Shown here: in pieces, positions 1-11,230 of the stretch
Position numbering within the stretch: position 1 is the stretch's first letter
How the letters are laid out: every line of letters starts with the position of its first letter
Origin: Saccharina japonica
Lineage: Eukaryota > Sar > Phaeophyceae > Laminariales > Laminariaceae
Assembly: GCA_008828725.1 (NCBI GenBank)
Contig: MEHQ01001357.1
Coordinates: 169,492-233,491, forward strand
Length of the DNA stretch: 64,000 nucleotides
Direction of reading: 5' to 3'
The notes under the pieces: model-generated
Databases searched by the model: none
Told to the model about the DNA's origin: nothing
What the model saw: the letters and a program-made list of their open reading frames with translations, nothing else
Position numbers and translations under genes: made by a program

Positions 1-1208
1 ACGATTTTCAGCAACACTTTTCCTGCATGGGCAACAAGCGAAATCCCTCTGTAGTTGTTGCAATCAGTTCGGTCCTTCTTTTTGTAAAGTACCTTGATGA
101 TCGCGTCTTTCCACTGCTGGGGGACTTCACCCGTTATCCAAACATTGACAAGGATGTGGTGGAAGCATTGGATGAAATCGGGGTGATCGATTTTCAGTAG
201 CTCGGCGGGCAGGTCGTCTGGTCCTACCGCTTTCCAATTCGGCATTGTCTTAACGGCTGCCATCATCTCGTCCACGGATGGCTCATCGCCAAGTGATTGT
301 TCTAGCGGTCGTGGTGGCAATGGATCGATGATAGTGGGATCAAGTTTCAGTGATTTCGTGTTCAAGAGTTTGTGGAAGGCTCTCATCCACCGTTCACGAA
401 TTAGCACTTTATCCCGTAGCAGCGTGCCATCCTCGTCCCTTATGAACTGCTCGCTTCGCGCTTTCTTGCCCTCCAACCCTACAGTACCCTTCAGGTGCTT
501 GTAAAAGCCTCGCTGGTCGTTATCAGCTAGGAGTCTCTCGGTTTCGGCTAGGTACTCTTCGAAATACGCATGTACCCCTACAGCGACCACCTCCCGAAGA
601 TTCGCACACGCGGTCCTCAGAGTCTTCCACGCGGTACTATCTCGGGAGTGGGTGCGTAGGTGCTGTCGCGCCTCTTCCCTCGCGGACCATGCTATTTTGA
701 AGGCAGCCGAGGCTTCGGCCGTCTCACACCATCGACGCTTGCGTGGCTGGTGCGATGTGGGTGGTACCTCGGCTTCTACCGCATCGATGACGGTTGAGGT
801 GAACATAGTAACCATACCAGCAATGTTGTGTGGTTGGAAAGGTTGGTTGAGAGTGGAAACGACTCTCGCAACTACTCGCTCACGACATTTTCCGTCGGAC
901 ATAAACACCTTGCGGTCAAACGGTCGGCCTTTTGGCGTCTTGCGTGCTTGTCGGTTCGATGCAAAATGTCCAGAGAGACGAACCTTCATGTGTACGATGT
1001 TGTGGTCTGAATCAGCCTTAGCTGGTGGCGGAGGTTGAGGGACAACTTTAACATCGTGTACTCTAGGCCGGTGGACTTGTCGGGTTAGGATGTAATCAAT
1101 GCGCTTACGGTCATTCGGGCCGGTGCCGTTGTGAGTATGCGAGATTCCGCCCTTGCGTGTGCTGAAAAAAGTGTTGGTGAGAGCTAGCTTGCAATTGGTA
1201 GCGAACGA
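1..1208 (-). pseudogene. LINE copy A: APE endonuclease C-terminus and reverse transcriptase N-terminal half, truncated by the window edge
   Basis: Read on the minus strand, this is a non-LTR retrotransposon. About 1208-985 encodes the end of an apurinic-type endonuclease, with a DYIL motif followed by SDHNIV (the SDH catalytic motif of APE nucleases). About 660-1 encodes a linker and the start of a reverse transcriptase, ending near [16 protein letters not shown]. It matches 4557-5773 in reverse complement and, over its first ~260 bases, 6218-6480. The endonuclease N-terminus is cut off by the hAT-like insert beginning near 1209, and the catalytic half of the RT lies beyond base 1. The family assignment rests on the APE and RT motifs; the clade (RTE-like or another) is uncertain. 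Confidence 0.75.
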
Positions 1209-2030
1209 CAGGAGTCGGCACCGGTAAAAAAAAGCCCGATTCAAACCGGGTTTTGGAAACCCAGCAGGCGTGTACGAGTAGACGGTTTTTGAAAACGAAA
1301 ATCGCGTTATTTTCGCCGGTTTAAACCGGTTAACCGAAAACCGGATAAAACCGGATAAAAACCGGATAAAACCGGAAAACCGGTTTAAACCGGTAGCACT
1401 GGACAAATTCTTCACTAATTATCTGCCGAATAAAACCATCACCATTACTAATAATAGGATACATACAGCAGTAGTATTATACCAAGGTATACAAAAAATT
1501 GCACGTACGACATCTGTATACGTAATGTATTTTCATTTTTTTTTACTCTTTGAAAAAGAAAGTTGGTTTTAGTATGGAAACAAAATATCTTGAAATTGGT
1601 GGCATTTGTTTATCTTGAAATTAGGGTGGATACTTTGACTTGATTGTAATGTAGTTAGACCGCGCGCAAGAAAGCCCTCCGAATACGCTGATCTGCAAGG
1701 CGTAGGAAAAAAGACAGGGAGCAATTAATCGTGAAGAAAGCCCTGTTACTATTAATAGTATCCGGTAGGTATATAGTACCTGTGCACCGGCAATGTCTTC
1801 TTCACAACAAGGTTCTATGCCTTGAAACCACGTCACCCTGTTCGCTGTGGTTGTGGCTCGGTATCCACATATAAACAGCACGTTTTTCACCTAAATGTGC
1901 TGTCCTGTTCAATTATTTGGAGGCGTTTCACGTTACCATCCGGTTTTAACCGGTTGTCCGAAAACCGGTTAAAACCGGACGAAAAAACCCGTTTTATCCG
2001 TTTTTTTTTTTTTATAATAACTGTGGAGGA
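1209..2030. mobile_element. hAT-like non-autonomous element, copy 1 (ACCGG-word family)
   Basis: The left end CAGGAGTCGGCACCGG is a degenerate form of the 16-base terminus TAGAGGTGGGCACCGG seen intact at 43062. Both ends carry dense ACCGG/TAAAACCGG words (1290-1395 and 1935-2010). The interior of about 550 bases has no convincing coding sequence. It interrupts the LINE endonuclease. The right terminus is not intact: similarity to the complete right end at 53300-53411 stops after ATAATAAC. Further copies lie at 3780-4556 (inverted), 6480-7300 (direct) and 43062-53411 (split). Confidence 0.65.
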
Positions 2031-2400
2031 TAGGGTACGTAGACACCGCCAACCTCTGATCACAAATGCCAACCATGAAGATACGTTAACCAACGTCCGG
2101 TCTACGAGACCTGCCATCATGGATGGTCTTCATATGGTTGACGTTCGGGAATACAAACCCAGAACGCTACCAGGGAGTGAAGGGTCTTCTACGAGAACGA
2201 CCCCCACTCCCACTCTCTAACCTATGAGATCTCTCCTTGCGAGATGCGAGGGAGGTTTTGTGGAGGCACCTCCTTGCCACATATAAGAAAGAAAAGTGCG
2301 CGTCAAGGCCTCGGCCAACCCTGCTCAAGACCCCGACACGGCCGACATCATCTGAGGAGGCGACCTCCATAATGGCGTCGACGAGTCTCTGAACTCTACA
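2031..2400. repeat. Repeated module M (three copies)
   Basis: Near-identical to 7302-7660 (direct) and to 3430-3780 (inverted). It includes a stretch pairing GCGACCTCC with GGAGGCGACC near 2345-2370. Open reading frames exist in it, but none resembles a known protein and they are equally long in several frames. It is probably part of the composite transposon or satellite unit. Confidence 0.55.
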
Positions 2401-3438
2401 AACCAAATTTAAATCATAATACCCAGAAGACGACAAACAATGTAAAACGAACAACAGCGCGAACGGGAGGAATTAGCAAGCCCCCCGCTCAAGCCGTTCT
2501 CCCCGTCTTTTGCACCACCCCCTCGGGATGACGTGTCAATGTGTTGTCTCTGCGGTCTTGTCTGTGTGAGTGTTTGCTTGTACTTTTGACTTGTCTCTTT
2601 GTCTTTGTCTTCGTCTTTTTCCCTTCGTTGTTTTTGACCTTTTGCAGTTACACTGCTCGCAGGCCGGGGGTACATCAGTCACACGGGACCATAGTTCCTT
2701 CCCCCGTATCATGTCTGCGTTTATAATCGGGGTGGAGGACTCGATTTGTTTGCCTGACCGGTGTGAACCCGGCACGGAACACCCCGGCATTATAGGGGCA
2801 CCAAGATAGAATCAGGGGGCGTGTACCCCCGATTGGTGATGTTGACTTTTCCATTTTTATTTTTACCTTCACATAGCGTGTAGAGGGGAGCGGAGGGCTC
2901 CAGACTATCTGTTTTTGACTGGCTTTGATCGCTTTGCGGACCCTTCGGGTTCCACTTTTATTTCAGTATACCTTTTTTGGGTAAGTTAGCCTGTGACCAC
3001 GGGAATCGACCGTGTCAAGTGTTGGATTAGTACGGACAGATGGAGGTACTGGATAGAGAGACCGGCACGGTTTTTAATGTGAAGACAACAACAACAACAA
3101 CAACAACAACATGACAGAATAGCCAGATAGCCTGATTGACGCACGGCCATTTGTTCTCAATATAGAATCAATATAAATAGGTCGGTAGGTCATCGGTCTG
3201 GCTAACCCATACTAGTAACAACCGGTCGGGTCGGGTCAGCTGGCCCGACTCGACCTGACCTGACTCAGTTGGGCACCCGGGAGAAAAAAATAATAAAAAC
3301 AGGTACATGGCGTTATATGGAGGTCGCCTCCTCAGATGATGTCGGACCGTGTCAGGGGTCTTGAGCAGAGAGATTAAAAGAAAAAACAGTATACTGCATA
3401 CTGCTCGTATCTGCACGTATGATATACTATGTAATGTT
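2401..3438. repeat. Spacer of the large inverted repeat; itself an inverted copy of 7717-8690
   Basis: Non-coding spacer between the two ~2.3 kb inverted arms 1-2375 and 3439-5773. Its first ~900 bases reappear in reverse complement at 7717-8690, including the CA/GT-rich block, the CCCCC-flanked block near 2700-2830 and the (CAA)n tract. At 3220-3285 it holds a GGTCGGGTC-type word tract ending in TTGGGCACCCGG, which resembles hAT-type termini. Confidence 0.6.
3088..3112. repeat. (CAA)n microsatellite
   Basis: An uninterrupted CAA run follows GTGAAGA. The same junction (GTGAAGACAACAAC) recurs inverted at 8073-8100 and in variant form at 51483-51512, so the microsatellite is part of a dispersed repeat rather than a chance tract. 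Confidence 0.9.
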
Positions 3439-3779
3439 ATGGAGGTCGCCTCCTCAGATGATGTCGGCCGTGTCGGGGTCTTGAGCAGGGTTGGCCGAGG
3501 CCTTGACGCGCACTTTTCTTCTTATATGTGGCAAGGAGGTGCCTCCACAAAACCTCCCTCGCATCTCGCAAGGAGAGATCTCATAGGTAAGAGTGTGGGA
3601 GTAGGGGTCGTTCTCGTAGAAGGACCCTTCACTCCCTGGTAGCGTTCTGGGTTTGTTTCCCGAACGTCAACCATATGAAGACCATCCATATGGCAGGTCT
3701 CGTAAACCGGACGTTGGTTAACGGTATCTTCATGTTGGCATTTGTGATCAGAGGTTGACGGTGTCTACTACCCTATCTC
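3439..3779. repeat. Repeated module M, inverted copy
   Basis: Reverse complement of about 2030-2375 with scattered substitutions. It forms the inner part of the right arm of the large inverted repeat. Confidence 0.6.
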
Positions 3780-4556
3780 CACAGTGTAATTAATTAAAAC
3801 AAAAAACACGGATAAAACCGGTTTTTTTCAGCCGGGTTTTAACCGGTTTTCGGAAAACCGGTTAAAACCGGATGGTAACGTGAAACGCCTCCAAATAATT
3901 GAACAGACGCATGTTTGGGTGAAAAACGTGCTGTTTATATGTGGATTCCGAGCCACAACCACAGCGCACGGGGTGACGTGTTTCAAGGTATAAACATGTT
4001 GTGAAGAAGACATATGCCGGTGCACAGGTACTAATCTCTACCGGTTATTTAATATTAATAGGGCGTTCTTCGCGATTACTTCTTCCTGTTTTTTTCCTAT
4101 GCCTTGCAGATCAGCGTATTCGGAGGGCTTTCCTGCGCGCGGTCTAACTACACTAAAACAAGTCAAAATATCACACTAATTTCAAGATAAAAATCCACAC
4201 TAATTTCAAGATATTGTTTCCAGACTAAAATCAATATTTTTTTCAAAGAGCCAAAAAAGTGAAAATATATTATACAGTATGTCGTACGTGCAGTTTTGTA
4301 TACCTTGGTATAAACTACTGCTGTGTGTATCCTTATTATTAGTACTGGTGATGGTTTTATTCGGTAGAGAACAGTGAAGAATTTGTCCGGTGCTACCGTT
4401 TAAACCGGTTTTTTATCGTTTTATCGGTTTTTATCCGGTTTTCGGTTAACCGGTTTAACCGGCGAAAAAAAAAGTTTTTTTTTCAAAAACCGGCTTACTC
4501 GTACACGCCTGCTGGGTTTCCAAAAACCGGTTTAAACCGTTTTTTTTTTACCGGTG
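3780..4556. mobile_element. hAT-like non-autonomous element, copy 2 (inverted relative to copy 1)
   Basis: Reverse complement of copy 1, with ACCGG-word blocks at 3815-3875 and 4395-4555. It ends at CCGGTGCCGACTCTCCTG, directly against LINE endonuclease sequence. Visually it is more diverged from copy 1 than copy 3 is, with several indels, so it is not simply an assembly mirror image. Confidence 0.6.
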
Positions 4557-5773
4557 CCGACTCTCCTGTCGTTCGCTACCAATTGCAAGCTAGCTCTCAC
4601 CAACACTTTTTCAGCACACGCAAGGGTGGAATCTCGCATACTCACAACGGCACCGGCCCGAATGACCGTAAGCGCATTGATTACATCCTAACCCGACAAG
4701 TCCANCGGCCTAGAGTACACGATGTTAAAGTTGTCCCTCAACCTCGCCACCAGCTAAGGCTGATTCAGACCACAAATCGTACACATGAAGGTTCGTCTCT
4801 CTGGACATTTTGCATCGAACCGACAAGCACGCAAGACGCCAAAAGGCCGACCGTTTGACCGCAAGGTGTTTATGTCCGACGGAAAATGTCGTGAGCGAGT
4901 AGTTGCGAGAGTCGTTTCCACTCTCAACCAACCTTTTCAACCACACAACATTGCTGGTATGGTTACTATGTTCACCTCAACCGTCTCGATGCGGTAGAAG
5001 CCGAGGTACCACCCACATCGCACCAGCCACGCAAGCGTCGATGGTGTGAGACGGCGAAGCCTCGGCTGCCTTCAAAATAGCATGGTCCGCGAGGGAAGAG
5101 GCGCGACAGCACCTACGCACCACTCCCGAGATAGTACCGCGTGGAAGACTCTGAGGACCGCGTGTGCGAATCTTCGGGAGGTGGTCGCTGTAGGGGTACA
5201 TGCGTATTTCGAAGAGTACCTAGCCGAAACCGAGAGACTCCTAGCTGATAACGACCAGCGAGGCTTTTACAAGCACCTGAAGGGTACTGTAGGGTTGGAG
5301 GGCAAGAAAGCGCGAAGCGAGCAGTTCATAAGGGACGAGGATGGCACGCTGCTACGGGATAAAGTGCTAATTCGTGAACGGTGGATGAGAGCCTTCCACA
5401 AACTCTCGAGCACCAAATCACTGAAACTTGATCCCGCTATCATCGATCCATTGCCACCACGACCGCTTGAACAATCACTTGGCGATGAGCCATCTGTGGA
5501 CGAGATGATGGGAGACGTTAAGACAATGCCGAATTGGAAAGCGGTAGGACCAGACGACCTGCCCGCCGAGCTACTAAAACTCGATCACCCCGATTTCATC
5601 CAATGCTTCCACCACATTCTTGCCAATGTTTGGATAACGGGTGAAGTCACCCAGCAGTGGAAAGACGCGATCATCAAGGTACATTACAAAAAGAAGGACC
5701 GAACTGATTGCAACAACTACAGAGGGATTTCGCTTGTTGCCCATGCAGGAAGAGTGTTGCTGAAAATCGTCGG
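4557..5773 (+). pseudogene. LINE copy B: APE endonuclease C-terminus plus reverse transcriptase N-terminal half, ending in the assembly gap
   Basis: Plus-strand non-LTR retrotransposon remnant. 4600-4800 carries the endonuclease tail ([15 protein letters not shown], then [10 protein letters not shown]), with one ambiguous base at 4705 and a small deletion that removes the SDH reading frame. From about 5046 an open frame runs through an RT linker ([19 protein letters not shown]) and RT blocks ([37 protein letters not shown]) up to the N run. The RT palm with the catalytic aspartates is missing. It lies in inverse orientation to copy A. The endonuclease frameshift and the missing half mean it cannot encode a working protein as it stands. 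Confidence 0.75.
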
Positions 5774-6041
5774 NNNNNNNNNNNNNNNNNNNNNNNNNNN
5801 NNNNNNNNNNNNNNNNNNNNNNNNNNNNNNNNNNNNNNNNNNNNNNNNNNNNNNNNNNNNNNNNNNNNNNNNNNNNNNNNNNNNNNNNNNNNNNNNNNNN
5901 NNNNNNNNNNNNNNNNNNNNNNNNNNNNNNNNNNNNNNNNNNNNNNNNNNNNNNNNNNNNNNNNNNNNNNNNNNNNNNNNNNNNNNNNNNNNNNNNNNNN
6001 NNNNNNNNNNNNNNNNNNNNNNNNNNNNNNNNNNNNNNNNN
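5774..6041. other. Assembly gap (268 N)
   Basis: An unbroken run of N. Copy B stops at the RT position GRVLLKIV-G, which is the same position at which copy A meets base 1 of the window. Apparent reading frames running through the gap are artefacts. Confidence 1.
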
Positions 6042-6217
6042 GTGTTCGTGCTTTCAAACGGTTCGCGACCAGACTCTGTACGACATTGAAGACACGGCTC
6101 GATCTTAGTCTTGAAATATCCTGCATGTTGAAGCCGAGGCTGATGGAAGACCACTGCTGTACGGATGCCCCGTTGGACCCTCGTCGCACAACACTTCGCC
6201 TAGCGCTCCGAGTCGGC
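6042..6217. other. Short unassigned stretch between the gap and LINE copy C
   Basis: These 176 bases have no counterpart in the other LINE copies here. They may be a further LINE segment or sequence captured at the duplication breakpoint. I see no gene. Confidence 0.4.
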
Positions 6218-6479
6218 ATTGTCGGTTCGATGCAAAATGTCCAGAGAGACGAACCTTCATGTGTACGATGTTGTGGTCTGAATCAGCCTTAGCTGGTGGC
6301 GGAGGTTGAGGGACAACTTTAACATCGTGTACTCTAGGCCGGTGGACTTGTCGGGTTAGGATGTAATCAATGCGCTTACGGTCATTCGGGCCGGTGCCGT
6401 TGTGAGTATGCGAGATTCCGCCCTTGCGTGTGCTGAAAAAAGTGTTGGTGAGAGCTAGCTTGCAATTGGTAGCGAACGA
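6218..6479 (-). pseudogene. LINE copy C: APE endonuclease C-terminal fragment
   Basis: Near-identical to 948-1208. On the minus strand it encodes the endonuclease end with [10 protein letters not shown] and the SDHNIV motif. The copy breaks abruptly at 6218, within the same codon region as base 948 of copy A. It is continuous with copy 3 of the hAT-like element, so the LINE/hAT junction was duplicated as a unit. Confidence 0.7.
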
Positions 6480-7301
6480 CAGGAGTCGGCACCGGTAAAA
6501 AAAAGCCCGATTCAAACCGGGTTTTGGAAACCCAGCAGGCGTGTACGAGTAGACGGTTTTTGAAAACGAAAATCGCGTTATTTTCGCCGGTTTAAACCGG
6601 TTAACCGAAAACCGGATAAAACCGGATAAAAACCGGATAAAACCGGAAAACCGGTTTAAACCGGTAGCACTGGACAAATTCTTCACTAATTATCTGCCGA
6701 ATAAAACCATCACCATTACTAATAATAGGATACATACAGCAGTAGTATTATACCAAGGTATACAAAAAATTGCACGTACGACATCTGTATACGTAATGTA
6801 TTTTCATTTTTTTTTACTCTTTGAAAAAGAAAGTTGGTTTTAGTATGGAAACAAAATATCTTGAAATTGGTGGCATTTGTTTATCTTGAAATTAGGGTGG
6901 ATACTTTGACTTGATTGTAATGTAGTTAGACCGCGCGCAAGAAAGCCCTCCGAATACGCTGATCTGCAAGGCGTAGGAAAAAAGACAGGGAGCAATTAAT
7001 CGTGAAGAAAGCCCTGTTACTATTAATAGTATCCGGTAGGTATATAGTACCTGTGCACCGGCAATGTCTTCTTCACAACAAGGTTCTATGCCTTGAAACC
7101 ACGTCACCCTGTTCGCTGTGGTTGTGGCTCGGTATCCACATATAAACAGCACGTTTTTCACCTAAATGTGCTGTCCTGTTCAATTATTTGGAGGCGTTTC
7201 ACGTTACCATCCGGTTTTAACCGGTTGTCCGAAAACCGGTTAAAACCGGACGAAAAAACCCGTTTTATCCGTTTTTTTTTTTTATAATAACTGTGGAGGA
7301 T
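6480..7301. mobile_element. hAT-like non-autonomous element, copy 3
   Basis: Direct repeat of 1209-2030 at an offset of 5271 bases, nearly identical by eye. The differences seen are small; for example, one fewer T in the poly-T run near 7270-7283. Same terminus and ACCGG-word blocks as copy 1. Confidence 0.65.
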
Positions 7302-7716
7302 AGGGTACGTAGACACCGTCAACCTCTGATCACAAATGCCAACCATGAAGATACGTTAACCAACGTCCGGTCTACGAGACCTGCCATCATGGATGGTCTT
7401 CATATGGTTGACGTTCGGGAATACAAACCCAGAACGCTACCAGGGAGTGAAGGGTCTTCTACGAGAACGACCCCCACTTCCACTCTCTAACCTATGAGAT
7501 CTCTCCTTGCGAGATGCGAGGGAGGTTTTGTGGAGGCACCTCCTTGCCACATATAAGAAAGAAAAGTGCGCGTCAAGGCCTCGGCCAACCCTGCTCAAGA
7601 CCCCGACACGGCCGACATCATCTGAGGAGGCGACCTCCATAATGGCGTCGACGATGAGATCCAACCCTGCTCAAGACCCCGACACGGCCGACATCATCTG
7701 AGGAGGCGACCTCCAT
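7302..7716. repeat. Repeated module M with an internal ~75-base tandem duplication
   Basis: Near-identical to 2031-2390. Unlike that copy, the block beginning AACCCTGCTCAAGACCCC occurs twice (7588-7641 and 7663-7716), each followed by the GGAGGCGACCTCCAT palindrome. Confidence 0.6.
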
Positions 7717-8690
7717 ATAACGCCTTGTTATCCTGTTTTTATTTTATTTTTTTCTCCTCCGGGTGCCCACGAGTCAGGTCAGGTCGAGTCGGGCCAGCTG
7801 ACCCGACCCGAGCCGCGATTGTTACTAGATATCGGGTTAGACCAGACCCGATCCGACCCTACTCGACCCGTGATATTTGCAAATCACTTGATTCGACCCG
7901 ACCAGACCCGTGAGATTTTGAAGACCTCCTGACTCGACCCGATCCGACCCGGCCCGACCCACTAGATACCGATTGTCCTGTGAGATACGAGTTTCATACG
8001 GGTCTGTTCCGTTGGTTGGGCCTTGGTCCCTCATGTATACTATTCCTAGAATGTCGTACGTACTTTGTATATTGTTGTTGTTGTTGTTGTTGTCTTCACA
8101 TTAAAAACCGTGCCGGTCTCTCTATCCAGTACCTCCATCTGTCCGTGCTAATCCAACACTTGACACGGTCGATTCCCGTGGTCACAGGCTAACTTACCCA
8201 AAAAAGGTATACTGAAATAAAAGTGGAACCCGAAGGGTCCGCAAAGCGATCAAAGCCAGTCAAAAACAGATAGTCTGGAGCCCTCCGCTCCCCTCTACAC
8301 GCTATGTGAAGGTAAAAATAAAAATGGAAAAGTCAACATCACCAATCGGGGGTACACGCCCCCTGATTCTATCTTGGTGCCCCTATAATGCCGGGGTGTT
8401 CCGTGCCGGGTTCACACCGGTCAGGCAAACAAATCGAGTCCTCCACCCCGATTATAAACGCAGACATGATACGGGGGAAGGGAACTATGGTCCCGTGTGA
8501 CTGATGTACCCCCAGCCTGCGAGCAGTGTAACTGCAAAAGGTCAAAAGCAACGAAGGGAAAAAGACGAAGACAAAGACAAAGAGACAAGTCAAAAGTACA
8601 AGCAAACACTCACACAGACAAGACCGCAGAGACAACACATTGACACGTCATCCCGAGGGGGTGGTGCAATGGTGCGGCGGTGGGGGGGAG
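7717..8690. repeat. Inverted copy of 2401-3335, with an expanded GACCCGACCC tract
   Basis: It starts with a TTTTT..CTCC block and GGGTGCCCACGAG, a hAT-like terminus, followed by a GACCCGACCC word tract (7775-7965) much longer than its partner near 3220-3285. It then holds (TTG)n at 8073-8095 and the non-coding block mirrored at 2409-3060. No coding signal. Confidence 0.55.
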
Positions 8691-9270
8691 GGGGAAAAAT
8701 AACAAAACAAACAAACACACAAACAAACAGTCCAGGACAGTCAATCCGGCACATATCGCGCCGCTCGGTCCGCCATTTCTCGCTTGTTTCCTTCCCTCGC
8801 CGATTCGCCCTTCTTCCGCACCCCTCCCGTATTGCTTGCTTTGTATTTGGTTATAAAATGTATTTGTAGTGTGCGCGCGAAGATCTTCGTGAAGAGAGAG
8901 AGAGGTAGACCCACATACCGCACAGTGCCGCGCCTACCACTCCTTCTTCTCGGGTCGACCCGATAGCTCTGACCCAATATGGCTTCTGCTTCTGCCCCGC
9001 AAGCTATTCCGCCTACGGTGCGGGCAAGCCTACTAATTTCTCCTTGTATGTCTTCCTTTTTGTTACTGCCGCTGTACTACTGTTTATGTTTATCTTTTTG
9101 TAACTCGCATTGATTGTGCCCTGTCTGTACTGGATTTGACGGGTTTGTGTGCATGATGAACTGGTGTGGTGTCATCCGACCCGGAGTTTGCCAAACGTAT
9201 GCCTGGTATGTTGTATATATCATGATTGTCCTGCATGCTATGATATGCACTCGGGGTATCGGCGCGACGG
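8691..9270. other. No recognisable gene
   Basis: Short A/C-rich run (AAACAAACAAACACAC, about 8705-8730) followed by unique-looking sequence with only short open frames. I see no motif worth naming. Confidence 0.5.
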
Positions 9271-9279
9271 GTAGGAAGC

Positions 9280-9715
9280 GGTAAGGTCGAAGGTTTCGGA
9301 CCCGCGGGTCTGACCCGTTGAGACGAGAGTGGTCCTTGGACAGGAAGCGGTAAGATGGGAAAAATAGAGGCCCGCGGGCCGGATCCGCGGGTTCGACCCA
9401 CGGGTCAATATAAATCAACTCGCGGGTCATTCTGGCCCTACCCACGAGTGACCCGTCTCTCGCGGGTCACGATCTCACCCGATCCGCGAACGTTTTGAAA
9501 TGTCGGGTCATGACCTGGCCCGACCCGCGGAAAATTGAGATGTCGAGTCATGACCCGACCCGACCCGCGAGAGTTTGGAAGCCCCTTGACCCGACCCGTA
9601 AGATTTGCAAACCTCTTGACCTGGCCCGACCCGACCCGTGCGATTTAAAATACTTCCTGACCCGACCCGACCTGACCCGTGACATTTGCACACCTCCTGA
9701 CCCGGGATCAGCACA
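9280..9715. repeat. GACCCG/CGGGTC self-complementary word tract
   Basis: Dozens of imperfect GACCCGACCCG and CGGGTC words, separated by short spacers such as TGACATTTGCA. The left part is mostly in CGGGTC orientation and the right part in GACCCG orientation, so the whole can fold back. Similar tracts occur at 3220-3285 and 7775-7965 beside hAT-like termini. Confidence 0.65.
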
Positions 9716-10280
9716 AATCTGGCTTTCTTTTCAGTTACAATACCGGTTCTGGTATTATTTCGACCTTCTCGAGGAGAAGACACAGCGCAGCATGTAGTAG
9801 GTCTGCGCATTCGACCTGGAAAAATGTCGTTTGCGGTAGTGAGTCGATGCCGCAACGTGCTCGTGCGCCCAGCGGGTGAGTTGGGCTGCCATTTTGTTGT
9901 CCAACAAGCGGTCTACGAAGCAGAGCCAGCTATAGACCCCTCTATACCGGTCTTCGCATGACGTTGGGTTGCGTGGGTTACACAGGAGTGGCTTGATCAG
10001 GCGCATTTACTACGAAACAGTGCGCGTAGAGGGGTTGGAATAGAGCCACGACAAAGAGTCACGGAACCTGGTTTTGTTTCTGTTTGTACAAGCGAAACAA
10101 AATGGCGTCTTGATTCACGAGTTCTCTTTCGTGAATCTTAACATTAAGAAGCACGATTCAACACAAATACAGCATTAGTGGGTGCCTGCAGTTAATAAAC
10201 ACTCCGTTCAGAAACGGGCGCAAATTGGCACAAACAGTAGGAGATTTGGGCTAAGAAACACAGCTCACCACTGGGATCCA
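9716..10280. other. No recognisable gene
   Basis: Contains a small TTCACGA..TCGTGAA inverted word pair (about 10110-10137). No coding signal or other structure I can support. Confidence 0.45.
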
Positions 10281-10790
10281 CTATAAATCAATATGTACAT
10301 AATTTAAGAGTTCGATCAACGTCGGAAACACAATGTGACATTGATCCTGGACACGAAAATTATGTTTCTTGACACCGGGCGCCCACTGTACAGCATGTAT
10401 AAAATCGTGATATATGTTGTCGTTAGGAATGTCTCTCATTGCTACGATTGCCTTTGGGCAGTACCGCAGCCTATGGTACATATTAGCTCCATAAAACGTA
10501 CCAGGTATGAATTTGTCATCCTTTTTGAGCTTGCGATACCCCCGGGAATACGAGTTAACAACACCCACAAAACTAAACCTTATACCGGTATGATACATTA
10601 GATACAATGCATTGGAGATGAGACACAGGGTATTAGGATTAAGAGATAACATGCTACGAAGTATGGTGTTCGAGAGAAATGAGAGATGGTAATTGTAGAC
10701 TAGAGGTGCCACCCATACATTTACTTCTCGGGTACCCGGCAGATTTATCCGTACGGGTCCTACCCGAAGCAGATTCCGGGTCGCACCCAA
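10281..10790 (-). CDS. Unrecognised 169-codon open frame (doubtful)
   Basis: An unbroken minus-strand frame of 169 codons in AT-richer sequence. The predicted protein is rich in aromatic and basic residues (for example KDDKFIPGTFYGANMYHRL). Its N-terminal ~25 residues come from a GGGTACCC word repeat, which argues against a real start there. I recognise no family, and no splice or promoter evidence supports it. It may be a chance frame or a decayed coding fragment. Confidence 0.2.
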   Translation of the reverse strand: MGATRNLLRVGPVRINLPGTREVNVWVAPLVYNYHLSFLSNTILRSMLSLNPNTLCLISNALYLMYHTGIRFSFVGVVNSYSRGYRKLKKDDKFIPGTFYGANMYHRLRYCPKAIVAMRDIPNDNIYHDFIHAVQWAPGVKKHNFRVQDQCHIVFPTLIELLNYVHIDL

Positions 10791-10835
10791 ACCCCGCCGG
10801 GTTTTCAGGGCTAGGTACCCGGGTACCCGGTTGGC
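10722..10835. repeat. GGGTACCCGG word tract
   Basis: Short cluster of GGGTACCCGG, TACCCGA and CCGGGT words, self-complementary in the same way as the GACCCG and ACCGG tracts. Probably the remnant of a hAT-like non-autonomous element. Confidence 0.5.
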
Positions 10836-11171
10836 ATCGCGCCCCCCTGGTCAGAATTGCCTAACAACGCCTTTAGAAACCTACGACGTATCAAACACGC
10901 AAACGATCGAGCATAATAGTACTACAGTAGTTTTAGCATTAATATAATACATAATGAGTCTGTTGACACAATGATACCTAAGTGATAATCATCACGACTA
11001 AAGGACTGTCCCAAATAACCCTGAGAACTGAGATTCATAAGGGACGACAAAAAAACGAGCCCGAGAGAAAGGCAACTGAAAAAAATCTGAGGAATGAATA
11101 TCAACATATATGTTGCATCGGGTTAGAGTTAGGGTTCTTCCAGCAGCCCTTGGAAATCCCTTTAATATCTA

Positions 11172-11230
11172 GGCATCTATGCATCCTTGATGCATCCTTG
11201 ATGCATCCTTGATGCATCCTTGATGCATCA
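11172..11230. repeat. 11-base tandem repeat (TTGATGCATCC)n
   Basis: Four to five head-to-tail copies of TTGATGCATCC. Each unit contains the palindrome ATGCAT. Confidence 0.9.

Noticed and set aside
5046-6219. Frames reading through the N run
   Set aside because: The N-coded part is not sequence. Only the LINE RT part before 5774 is real.
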